Shown here piece after piece: positions 1 through 5,081 of a DNA stretch of 5,717 nt. The notes under the pieces were generated by a model. It made no database searches, was not told the DNA's origin, and saw nothing but the letters and a program-made list of their open reading frames with translations. The stretch comes from Methanobrevibacter thaueri. GTDB lineage: Archaea > Methanobacteriota > Methanobacteria > Methanobacteriales > Methanobacteriaceae. The position numbers were made by a program, and so were the translations under genes. The stretch spans positions 1-5,717 of the forward strand of contig NZ_SUTK01000070.1 of assembly GCF_015062905.1 (NCBI RefSeq), given 5' to 3'. The number at the start of each line of letters is the position of its first letter. The first letter of the stretch is position 1.

Positions 1-409
1 TTTTTTTACCGTTTAAAGCTATGTGACCGTGTACAACAAACATTCTTGCTTCTTTAGGAGTACGAGCTAAACCTTTTTTGTAGACAATAGTTTGTAATCT
101 TCTTCTTAAGATATCTTCCACGTTTAAATCTAAGATATCTTCAAGAGCTGCACCTTCTGGCAAAACACCGGTTCTAGCTAAGTGTCCTAATAATTGTGTT
201 TTTTCTCTAACCATCTGATCAGTACCGAAACCAAGTAAGTATCTTGCTTCCCTACTGTATCTTCTGACTAAAGTATCAGCTTTCCAAATTTCTTTTTTGT
301 TTTTAAGACCGTATTTAGTCATTAATTTATTTTCATTTTTAATTCTTTCTGCATTCCAAGGATGTGGTGGTGTATTATACTTTTTCCTTGATTTTCTAGG
401 TTGTCCCAT
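1..409 (-). CDS. rps4: 30S ribosomal protein uS4 (S4), 5' part, cut by window edge
   Basis: This is a primary 16S rRNA-binding protein of the small subunit that nucleates 30S assembly. Reading down from 409, 136 codons are visible without a stop; the C-terminus lies outside the window (archaeal S4 is roughly 170-190 residues, so perhaps a quarter is missing). The N-terminus begins MGQPRKSRKKYNTPPHPW, typical of archaeal S4. The RNA-binding S4 domain starts near residue 100 with RRRLQTIVYKKGLART and continues through KEARMFVVHGHIALNGKK up to the edge. The ATG at 407-409 is chosen because a good Shine-Dalgarno site (AAGGAGATG) lies just upstream. The gene follows rps13 with a 58-nt gap, on the same strand, as in the conserved archaeal rps13-rps4-rps11-rpoD operon; rps11 and rpoD would be expected beyond position 1. 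The family call is very secure. Confidence 0.97.
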   Translation of the reverse strand, partial: MGQPRKSRKKYNTPPHPWNAERIKNENKLMTKYGLKNKKEIWKADTLVRRYSREARYLLGFGTDQMVREKTQLLGHLARTGVLPEGAALEDILDLNVEDILRRRLQTIVYKKGLARTPKEARMFVVHGHIALNGKK

Positions 410-414
410 TAAAA

Positions 415-423
415 CATCTCCTT
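415..423 (-). promoter_or_regulatory. Shine-Dalgarno site of rps4
   Basis: AAGGAGATG on the minus strand, five bases before the rps4 ATG. It is complementary to the archaeal 16S 3' end and fixes the start codon at 409. The rest of the rps13-rps4 gap is AT-rich. It has a T7 tract (453-459) just after the rps13 stop, followed by a TATA-like TTTATAAA (448-455). Confidence 0.8.
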
Positions 424-467
424 ATAAAATTGAATTTAATAATTTAATTTATAAAAAAAGCTCTTGC

Positions 468-917
468 CTATCCTCTTGAACGTTTTACACCAACAGTAGA
501 ACTTTTTCTGAAAGTAGATTTTGTTCTTTGACCTCTGACAGGTAAACCGACTTCATGTCTTCTACCTTTGTAACTTCTGGTCTTTTTCATTCTGTTCAAA
601 TCGTCCCTTAATGTCATATCAAGATCTGATTCGATTAAGTGAATGTTGTCACCAGTTTCATAGTCTTCTCTTCTGTTTAACATCCAAGCTGGAATGCCGA
701 AATCGAGAGGATTTTCTAAAATTTCTTCAATTTTTAAAACATCTTCGTCAGCAATGTATCCAATTTTAGCATCTAAATCTAAGTCTAAAACACGACAAAT
801 AGTTTTAGATAAAGAGATTCCAACACCTTTGATTTCAGTTAAAGCATGTTCAATGGTTTTGTTACCACTAACGTCCTTTCTTGAAATACGTACTAAATGT
901 TTAAATTCGTCTTCCAT
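468..917 (-). CDS. rps13: 30S ribosomal protein uS13 (S13), complete
   Basis: This protein of the small-subunit head contacts 16S rRNA, the subunit bridges and the P-site tRNA. The 149-residue product has the usual archaeal S13 length, longer than bacterial S13. It shows the helix-hairpin-helix-like segment ALTEIKGVGISLSKTICR at about residues 26-43. The basic C-terminal tail includes MKKTRSYKGRRHEVGLPVRG, followed by KSTFRKSSTVGVKRSRG. The start ATG at 915-917 is supported by a strong Shine-Dalgarno sequence (TGGAGGT) at a normal distance. It is the first gene of its transcription unit here, because the next element upstream is a tRNA followed by oligo-T tracts; rps4 lies 58 nt downstream. 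The 5' leader holds palindromes that may be regulatory. Identification is secure. Confidence 0.98.
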   Translation of the reverse strand: MEDEFKHLVRISRKDVSGNKTIEHALTEIKGVGISLSKTICRVLDLDLDAKIGYIADEDVLKIEEILENPLDFGIPAWMLNRREDYETGDNIHLIESDLDMTLRDDLNRMKKTRSYKGRRHEVGLPVRGQRTKSTFRKSSTVGVKRSRG

Positions 918-923
918 TAAATA

Positions 924-930
924 ACCTCCA
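924..930 (-). promoter_or_regulatory. Shine-Dalgarno site of rps13
   Basis: TGGAGGT on the minus strand, six bases upstream of the ATG at 917. It is a near-full match to the anti-SD sequence, as expected for a highly translated ribosomal protein gene. Confidence 0.85.
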
Positions 931-971
931 TTTATAGAGCGAACCTACGAGACGTAAAATATAGATTCGAA

Positions 972-990
972 TGTTTTGAATTTCAAAACA
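972..990. repeat. Perfect 19-nt palindrome in the rps13 promoter/leader
   Basis: TGTTTTGAA-T-TTCAAAACA: two perfect 9-base arms around one central base. It lies 55 bases upstream of the rps13 start codon. If the TATA box at 1006-1012 is used, transcription would start inside this element. If the alternative TATA-like CTATATTTT (956-964) is used, the palindrome would lie just upstream of that box. In both cases it sits where a DNA-binding regulator could act. The structure is seen directly; the operator role is inference. Confidence 0.55.
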
Positions 991-1005
991 CAGTTTTTTC
1001 AACAG

Positions 1006-1012
1006 TTATAAA
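1006..1012 (-). promoter_or_regulatory. Candidate TATA box for the rps13-rps4 operon
   Basis: TTTATAA on the minus strand, preceded by GCTAAG, which fits the archaeal BRE pattern of purine and A residues. The archaeal TATA-to-start distance of about 25 bases puts transcription initiation near 983 and gives a leader of roughly 65 nt. A second, weaker candidate (CTATATTTT, 956-964) would give a much shorter leader. Only transcript 5'-end data can decide between them. Confidence 0.45.
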
Positions 1013-1030
1013 CTTAGCGTATGCGCTAAG
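1013..1030. repeat. 18-nt near-perfect palindrome abutting the rps13 TATA box
   Basis: On the minus strand CTTAGCG-CATA-CGCTAAG: 7-base perfect arms, with the central four bases also nearly symmetric. It directly adjoins TTTATAA and overlaps the expected BRE. It is GC-richer than its AT-rich surroundings. It could be an operator blocking TFB/TBP. It could also be an RNA hairpin at the end of tRNA-Ser readthrough transcripts, since it is followed by TTTATAAC rather than a clean T-run. Function is unproven. Confidence 0.45.
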
Positions 1031-1075
1031 AGTGCAATAAATATCAGTTTAACAAGTATTTTTATTAATAATATC

Positions 1076-1094
1076 AAAAAAATATAGTTAAAAA
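1076..1094 (-). terminator. Oligo-T terminator downstream of tRNA-Ser
   Basis: On the minus strand the tRNA 3' end is followed within 10 bases by T5 (1090-1094) and then T7 (1076-1082). Archaeal RNA polymerase terminates at such oligo-T tracts without needing a hairpin. These tracts separate the tRNA transcript from the rps13 operon promoter. Confidence 0.55.
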
Positions 1095-1102
1095 CTAATA
1101 AA

Positions 1103-1187
1103 CGCCGAGACTGGGATTTGAACCCAGGAGGGCTGAACGCCCACGAGATTTCCAGTCTCGCGCCTTACCAGGCTAGACTATCTCGGC
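1103..1187 (-). tRNA. tRNA-Ser, anticodon GGA
   Basis: This 85-nt class II tRNA folds fully. The acceptor arm is GCCGAGA/TCTCGGC with discriminator G (1103), and CCA is not encoded (the next bases are TTTATT). The D arm lies in GTCTAGCCTGGTAAGGC. The anticodon stem is CGAGA/TCTCG with loop CTGGAAA, which gives anticodon GGA at 1151-1153. The long variable arm has stem GGGC/GCCC, and the T arm is CTGGG-TTCAAAT-CCCAG. The discriminator G and the variable arm fit archaeal serine tRNA, reading UCC and UCU codons. No intron is present. I saw no duplicated tRNA 3' fragment nearby, so there is no sign of element integration. Confidence 0.97.
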
Positions 1188-1213
1188 ATTAAAATAGTTA
1201 GCAATACTTGTAC

Positions 1214-1240
1214 TATCATATCATCTAGAATAATATGATA
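1214..1240. repeat. AT-rich inverted repeat upstream of tRNA-Ser
   Basis: Perfect arms TATCATAT (1214-1221) and ATATGATA (1233-1240) around an 11-base spacer; further positions inside the spacer also pair, with symmetry centred at 1227. It lies between the tRNA and the TATA box at 1261-1270. AT-rich composition makes chance symmetry fairly likely, so a role is speculative. Confidence 0.3.
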
Positions 1241-1260
1241 TAATAATATATTTACATTAC

Positions 1261-1270
1261 CATATATAAA
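1261..1270 (-). promoter_or_regulatory. Strong TATA box upstream of tRNA-Ser
   Basis: On the minus strand CC-TTTATATATG, an excellent match to the archaeal TTTATATA consensus, preceded by AACCAAACC. It would start transcription near 1240-1245, giving the tRNA a 5' leader of about 50 nt for RNase P to remove. A closer but weaker candidate, TAAATATA (1247-1254), could be used instead. The sequence is nearly symmetric, so plus-strand use cannot be excluded, but that start would be about 100 bases from lemA. Confidence 0.45.
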
Positions 1271-1311
1271 GGTTTGGTTAAAAGTGGGATTTTTAAAAAA
1301 ATAAACTCCAC

Positions 1312-1328
1312 AAATATAATTTATATTT
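1312..1328 (+). promoter_or_regulatory. Candidate lemA promoter: TATA box inside a 17-nt palindrome
   Basis: TTTATATT (1320-1327) with an A-rich upstream BRE-like stretch would start transcription near 1348 and give a leader of about 40 nt ending in the lemA Shine-Dalgarno site. The box lies in a perfect inverted repeat, AAATATAA-T-TTATATTT. A second AT-rich candidate (around 1355-1363) would place the start on top of the ribosome-binding site, so it is less likely. All of 1291-1380 is AT-rich, which limits confidence. Confidence 0.4.
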
Positions 1329-1389
1329 CCATGCTAATAAATGACAAAGTATATTTTAATATAGAATTATATTATTTATTGGTGATAAA

Positions 1390-1947
1390 ATGAGTTTACT
1401 ATTGACAATAGTAATTATAGTTTGTCTAATTATAATTATCGGAACACTAATACACATGTACAACAACCTGGTTGGACTCAGAAACCGCGTAAAGAACAGT
1501 TACGCGCAAATTGATGTGCAACTCAAAAGAAGAAACGATTTAATACCTAACCTGGTGGAAACCGTAAAAGGTTATGCTGGACATGAGAAAGGCGTTCTTG
1601 AAGAAGTTACAAAAGCAAGAACCGGCGTGATGAACGCATCAACTGTAGAAGAAGCAAGTGCCGCAGACAATCAGTTGACAGGCGCTTTAAAAACCTTGTT
1701 TGCAGTTGCTGAAAACTATCCTGACTTGAAGGCCAACAGCAATTTCCAACAATTGCAAAATGAATTATCCGACACAGAGGATAAGATATCCTACGCAAGA
1801 CAATTCTACAACGATGTTGTTTTAAAATACAATAACGCATGCCAACAATTCCCAAGTAGCCTGATGGCAAGATTATTCGGATTTAAAGAAGAAACATTCT
1901 TCGAAGCACCAGAAAGTGAAAGAGAAGTACCGAAAGTGGAATTCTAG
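1390..1947 (+). CDS. lemA: LemA family membrane protein
   Basis: LemA-family proteins are small membrane-anchored helical-bundle proteins found across bacteria and some archaea; their molecular role is not established. The product has 185 residues, typical for the family. A single N-terminal membrane segment covers about residues 3-23, followed by the hallmark YNNLVGLRNRVKNSYAQIDV (24-43), then LKRRNDLIPNLVETVKGYAG and an alpha-helical remainder. Later family motifs are YPDLKANSNFQQLQNELSDT, then ISYARQFYNDVVLKYN and the FP...ARLFGF segment. The C-terminus is acidic and short (EAPESEREVPKVEF). The ATG is set by the GGTGAT Shine-Dalgarno site at 1381-1386. The next gene begins 12 bases after the stop, with its own GGTGA site, so the two form an operon. 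Adjacency of lemA to genes for DUF2207 or TPM-domain proteins with glycine-rich tails is common, which suggests a shared envelope function. Confidence 0.95.
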   Translation: MSLLLTIVIIVCLIIIIGTLIHMYNNLVGLRNRVKNSYAQIDVQLKRRNDLIPNLVETVKGYAGHEKGVLEEVTKARTGVMNASTVEEASAADNQLTGALKTLFAVAENYPDLKANSNFQQLQNELSDTEDKISYARQFYNDVVLKYNNACQQFPSSLMARLFGFKEETFFEAPESEREVPKVEF

Positions 1948-1959
1948 TGGTGAAATTAT

Positions 1960-3732
1960 ATGAATGTTAAAAAAACATTTACTATAATTTTACTTTTTTT
2001 ATTATTATTTTCAACATTTTCAGCAGTTGCAGCCGACGATGACAGAAGCTACACCATTGATCAGGCATTTGTTGACCTGACCGTTGAAAATAATGGCCTA
2101 CTGCATGTAGATGAAAGGTATGATTATTCATTTGATGGGCAGTTCAATGGAGTATACCGAGACATTCCCTTGAAAGATGGAGAGAGCATAGAAAACATTA
2201 AGGTCTCTGTTGACGGAGCTTATGCCTCACATACGGTAAGCGATGAAGATGGAAAAAAACATCTGAAAATCTATTTATATTCCGATGAGGGACATACAAA
2301 AGGAATTAAAGATTGTGACGTATCAGTTCATATCAGCTATGATATGAAAAATGTTGTTACCCTTTTCAATGATGTAGGTGCACTTCAATACAAACTCTGG
2401 GGAGATGAATGGGACGTTGGTGTCGGAACCGTCAACGTAAAAGCCCATTTGCCTGGAGATAAAGGCAACGAATATTTCCTGAATCCTCAGGAATTTAATG
2501 TTTCAAGCGAATTGAACAAGAATACAATTACCGCAAAAACATCAGATATCCCGAAAGGCGATTTTTATGAACTCCTTGTATTGATGCCATTGGATGACTT
2601 CCACGATGCAACAAATGCAAAGCATGTCGATTATGACGGTCGGGAAATGATCATGAAAAACCTCAACGACAGTGTCAACGGACGTAATTTCTGGAATGCA
2701 GCATATGTCATTTTAGGATTGCTATCCCTTTTAAGTCCCATCGTTGCAATATTCACTTATCTCATTTTTGGAAGAGAGCCAAAAGTGATGTATGATGGAA
2801 TATATGAGAGGGAACTTCCTACCGATGACCCGCCGGAAGTAGTAAATGCACTATATTCTTCAGGAAACGTTGGAACTCCTAATATGGATGGATTTGAAGC
2901 TGCAATTCTGAATCTGATTGATAAAAAGGTTTTGAGTATTGAAACCGTAACCGATGAAGATACCGAAACCAAGGATTTAATCATAAAATTCAGTGGAAAC
3001 ACCAGCGGACTCAAATCAAATGAAAAGCAGGTCTATGATATCCTTCATCGCTTTTCAAATAATGAAAGGTTGAATTTATCTAGCTTAAACTCAAGATTAT
3101 CAACCGAATCAAATGCAAAATGGTTTATGGGCCGATTTAATGATTGGCAAGAGAATGTATCTGCTTCTTTGGAGTTTAGAGCTGAGGAAGAATTTGATTA
3201 CACAGGCACAACTATTATTGCAGTGCTTGGTGTAGGAGGATTGCTCTTTGGAGTACTTCTGGCCGTTTTAGGATTATGGACAGAATTGAAATCAGGAATT
3301 TATTCCATTGCAGGAGGAATATTTTTAATATTATTTTCCCTTCTGATTATGAAATTGGATGACAATAAATTTGGAAAATGGACTCCTGAAGGCCGTGTGA
3401 GATATCTCAAATGGAAAAACTTCAAGAAGTTCCTAAAGGACAACAGTTTAATTAAAGAACACCCTCCAGAATCAATAGTTGTTTGGAAAAAGTACCTGAT
3501 TTATGGTGCGGCTCTTGGAGTAGCTGACAAGGTTTATGATGCCATGAAACTTCAGGAAGAGGACATCTACGGTTATGATGAGGATATTTTCATGTATCAC
3601 CGTTATGGAGGATCCTACATGATGCACAGTGCAATAATGAGTGGACAATCAACAATGAGCTCCTCTTCAGATTCCGGTGGCTTTGGTGGCCTTGGCGGAG
3701 GATCTGGAGGTGGAGGTGGAGGAGCTTTCTAG
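1960..3732 (+). CDS. DUF2207 family membrane protein with Gly-rich tail
   Basis: This is a predicted membrane protein of unknown function in the DUF2207/COG4907 family; no enzymatic activity is assigned. Of its 590 residues, 1-25 form a signal peptide (hydrophobic LLFLLLFSTF, likely cleavage after AVA or AVAA). Residues ~28-240 form the extracytoplasmic DUF2207 domain, with family-like FNGVYRDIPL at 62-71. A membrane segment at ~246-270 leads to a cytoplasmic region (271-415) containing REPKVMYDGIYERELPTDDP and GFEAAILNLIDKKVLSIE. Two closely spaced membrane segments follow (~416-440 and 446-464). The conserved C-terminal stretch is YLKWKNFKKFLKD then VVWKKYLIYGAALGVADKVY. The protein ends in a serine- then glycine-rich tail (573-588) closing in GAF. 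The ATG at 1960 follows GGTGA (1949-1953) by a normal spacing, and the nearby ATG at 1964 is out of frame. The gene is co-transcribed with lemA. Family assignment is firm; function is unknown. Confidence 0.92.
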   Translation: MNVKKTFTIILLFLLLFSTFSAVAADDDRSYTIDQAFVDLTVENNGLLHVDERYDYSFDGQFNGVYRDIPLKDGESIENIKVSVDGAYASHTVSDEDGKKHLKIYLYSDEGHTKGIKDCDVSVHISYDMKNVVTLFNDVGALQYKLWGDEWDVGVGTVNVKAHLPGDKGNEYFLNPQEFNVSSELNKNTITAKTSDIPKGDFYELLVLMPLDDFHDATNAKHVDYDGREMIMKNLNDSVNGRNFWNAAYVILGLLSLLSPIVAIFTYLIFGREPKVMYDGIYERELPTDDPPEVVNALYSSGNVGTPNMDGFEAAILNLIDKKVLSIETVTDEDTETKDLIIKFSGNTSGLKSNEKQVYDILHRFSNNERLNLSSLNSRLSTESNAKWFMGRFNDWQENVSASLEFRAEEEFDYTGTTIIAVLGVGGLLFGVLLAVLGLWTELKSGIYSIAGGIFLILFSLLIMKLDDNKFGKWTPEGRVRYLKWKNFKKFLKDNSLIKEHPPESIVVWKKYLIYGAALGVADKVYDAMKLQEEDIYGYDEDIFMYHRYGGSYMMHSAIMSGQSTMSSSSDSGGFGGLGGGSGGGGGGAF

Positions 3733-3733
3733 C

Positions 3734-3758
3734 TTTTCCATTTTCTTTTTTATTTTTT
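3734..3758 (+). terminator. T-rich terminator of the lemA-DUF2207 unit
   Basis: Immediately after the TAG stop there are four T-runs (T4, T4, T6, T6) within 25 bases, the usual archaeal oligo-T termination pattern. The convergent cbf5 gene ends about 70 bases further on. I found no comparable T-run for the minus strand in the gap, so cbf5 transcripts may extend into the antisense of the upstream gene. Confidence 0.65.
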
Positions 3759-3825
3759 AAAATTAGAATGCATATTTGAATATTAACATGCAACGCGTAA
3801 TAATCAGTGTCTATTTTTTAGAATA

Positions 3826-4791
3826 TTACTTCCAGAATCTTGGATAGGTATCAGGTTTCATTAAAACCTTATTAACATTAACTGCAAAACCGGAGTCAGC
3901 TTCCAAAATCTCATTGGATGTCAATAAAGAGTTACCTGCACCAACCAATTCACCCTTAAGTGTCTCGATTGCTACAATATCATTCCTTTGAATGTTGTCT
4001 GCAAGTTCTGCAATTCCGCCATTGGCCAAATCAGCTCCATGACAAACCGCATCCACGGCTGAATCCTTAATTATGATTTTTGGAAGGTAATCTGCAGCCC
4101 TTTCCATAGGCATTATTGCTTCACGCAGGAATGACTCATCACCGTCTTCCTTCCAGAAGTGGTATGCATCGGTAACATCCTGCAGGGTCACCAATTTATT
4201 CTTTTCATTGAATGATCCCACTTGTGTTCTTCTAAGCTCAGCCATGTGAGCGCCAACGCCTAAAGCCTCACCGATGTTGTGGCAATATGTCCTCACATAA
4301 GTTCCTGCCTCACAGCCTATTCTGAAGAGAACGTCACGTCCTTCTATTTCATAGATAGTTGAATAGTAGATGTTACGTGTCCTCATTTCACGCTTTACGG
4401 CAGACTTTACAGGAGGCAATTGGAATATCTTGCCGGTAAACTCGGCAAACACTTCACGAATCCTGTCTTCGTCCACATCCTGATGGAATGTCAAAAGACA
4501 GACATATTCCTTAGGTGCGGTCAATAAAAGCTGAATGGCACGGGTAGCATCATTCAATCCAACAGGCAAAATACCTGTAACTTTTGGATCCAATGTTCCA
4601 CCGTGGCCTGATTTTTCCAAGTTTAAAATACGTTTAATCCATGAGTCAATTTCATGAGATGTCGGACCTGATGGCTTGTCTAAGTTAATTACTCCTTTAG
4701 AAATGTAATCATTGATTTCCCTGTCTTCAGGCTTGCAGCCGAATTCCGGGGATGTGAAACTTTTAGACTTTGTCACCATGTTGAATTTCAT
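3826..4791 (-). CDS. cbf5: tRNA/rRNA pseudouridine synthase Cbf5 (TruB family)
   Basis: Cbf5 is the catalytic subunit of archaeal H/ACA guide RNPs (with Nop10, L7Ae and Gar1), converting uridine to pseudouridine in rRNA. It can also make pseudouridine-55 in tRNA. From the ATG at 4791 the product has 321 residues, normal for archaea. The TruB catalytic core begins at GVINLDKPSGPTSHE (33-47) and has the catalytic aspartate D68 in SGHGGTLDPKVTGILPVG. Further core motifs are QLPPVKSAVKREMR and GTYVRTYCHNIGEALG. A C-terminal PUA domain covers about 237-313, ending with the archaeal MKPDTYPRFWK. The frame stays open upstream to a TTG at 4845. That extension (hydrophobic FITFFIYYFFKVFF) runs through a hairpin and T-tracts, and the 4791 ATG has an AAGG site (4800-4803) 8 bases upstream. 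A second ATG at 4779 lacks such a site. The gene follows rpl14e, as in other archaea. Confidence 0.95.
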   Translation of the reverse strand: MKFNMVTKSKSFTSPEFGCKPEDREINDYISKGVINLDKPSGPTSHEIDSWIKRILNLEKSGHGGTLDPKVTGILPVGLNDATRAIQLLLTAPKEYVCLLTFHQDVDEDRIREVFAEFTGKIFQLPPVKSAVKREMRTRNIYYSTIYEIEGRDVLFRIGCEAGTYVRTYCHNIGEALGVGAHMAELRRTQVGSFNEKNKLVTLQDVTDAYHFWKEDGDESFLREAIMPMERAADYLPKIIIKDSAVDAVCHGADLANGGIAELADNIQRNDIVAIETLKGELVGAGNSLLTSNEILEADSGFAVNVNKVLMKPDTYPRFWK

Positions 4792-4792
4792 G

Positions 4793-4852
4793 AAAAAAAC
4801 CTTAAAAAAATAGTAAATAAAAAAAGTTATGAATAATTTTGTCAATTATTCA
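4793..4852 (-). terminator. Hairpin plus three T7 tracts between rpl14e and cbf5
   Basis: On the minus strand, seven bases after the rpl14e stop, TGAATAATT-GACAA-AATTATTCA (4830-4852) forms a perfect 9-bp stem with a 5-base loop. T7 tracts follow at 4819-4825, 4804-4810 and 4793-4799. This is a textbook terminator or 3'-end-formation signature in a gap between genes of one conserved cluster. It may partly terminate transcription so that cbf5 is expressed less than the ribosomal genes, or it may mark an operon end. TTTATTTA (4814-4821) could serve as a TATA box for cbf5; initiation would then fall almost at the ATG. Structure seen; role inferred. Confidence 0.55.
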
Positions 4853-4859
4853 TTTAGCT

Positions 4860-5081
4860 CTATAAGTCAGCTAAAGCTGCTTTAATAGAGTCAATGTCAC
4901 CAGAAACATCGATAGAATCTTCGGTTGGTTCTAAGTGAGCAATGTTACATCTTCTGTTTTTAACTGCTTCACCAACAACTTCTACAAAGTTTTCATCGAT
5001 AATTTCAACGATTGCACATTTTTCGCCAGCTTCTCTACCAGCGATTTTAACACATACTCTACCTACTTCGATTGATGCCAT
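4860..5081 (-). CDS. rpl14e: 50S ribosomal protein eL14 (L14e)
   Basis: This is a large-subunit ribosomal protein found in archaea and eukaryotes but not bacteria. The 73-residue product is at the short end for archaeal L14e. Its single KOW/SH3-like domain starts at the N-terminus: IEVGRVCVKIAGREAGEKCA, then IVEIIDENFVEVVGE and VKNRRCNIAHLEPTEDSIDV. The acidic tail is SGDIDSIKAALADL. The ATG at 5079-5081 touches the TAA of cmk with no gap, and its Shine-Dalgarno site lies inside the last cmk codons, so translation is probably coupled to cmk. The stop is TAG at 4860-4862. The rpl34e-cmk-rpl14e-cbf5 order is an established archaeal cluster and supports the call. Confidence 0.95.
   Translation of the reverse strand: MASIEVGRVCVKIAGREAGEKCAIVEIIDENFVEVVGEAVKNRRCNIAHLEPTEDSIDVSGDIDSIKAALADL

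Noticed and set aside
297..479. A plus-strand frame across the rps4 start and the rps13-rps4 gap, encoding a hydrophobic N-terminus
   Set aside because: It overlaps the antisense of the rps4 start and the rps13 end. The hydrophobic residues come from T-rich complement sequence, and there is no ribosome-binding site.
694..924. A plus-strand reading frame antisense to rps13
   Set aside because: Composition looks like reversed ribosomal protein coding sequence, with no motif; rps13 on the other strand is certain.
1103..1389. tRNA-Ser as an integration site, with lemA-DUF2207 as a mobile cargo
   Set aside because: No integrase, no repeat of the tRNA 3' end and no flanking direct repeats are visible. 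The genes also lie on the 5' side of the tRNA, whereas integration usually occurs at the 3' end.
1607..1870. A minus-strand frame inside lemA
   Set aside because: It is an arginine/leucine/cysteine-rich shadow of lemA with no family resemblance.
2757..3014. A minus-strand frame inside the DUF2207 gene
   Set aside because: Low-complexity serine-rich shadow with no motif; the sense-strand gene is well supported.
3676..3723. The GGT/GGA-rich tract as a possible DNA repeat or expansion locus
   Set aside because: It encodes the glycine-rich C-terminal tail that is common in DUF2207/TPM-type membrane proteins. Codons are mixed (GGT, GGC, GGA), so it is not a simple tandem DNA repeat.
3590..3793. 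A minus-strand frame over the DUF2207 3' end and the terminator
   Set aside because: It covers the antisense of the glycine tail and T-runs; no ribosome-binding site or recognisable protein.
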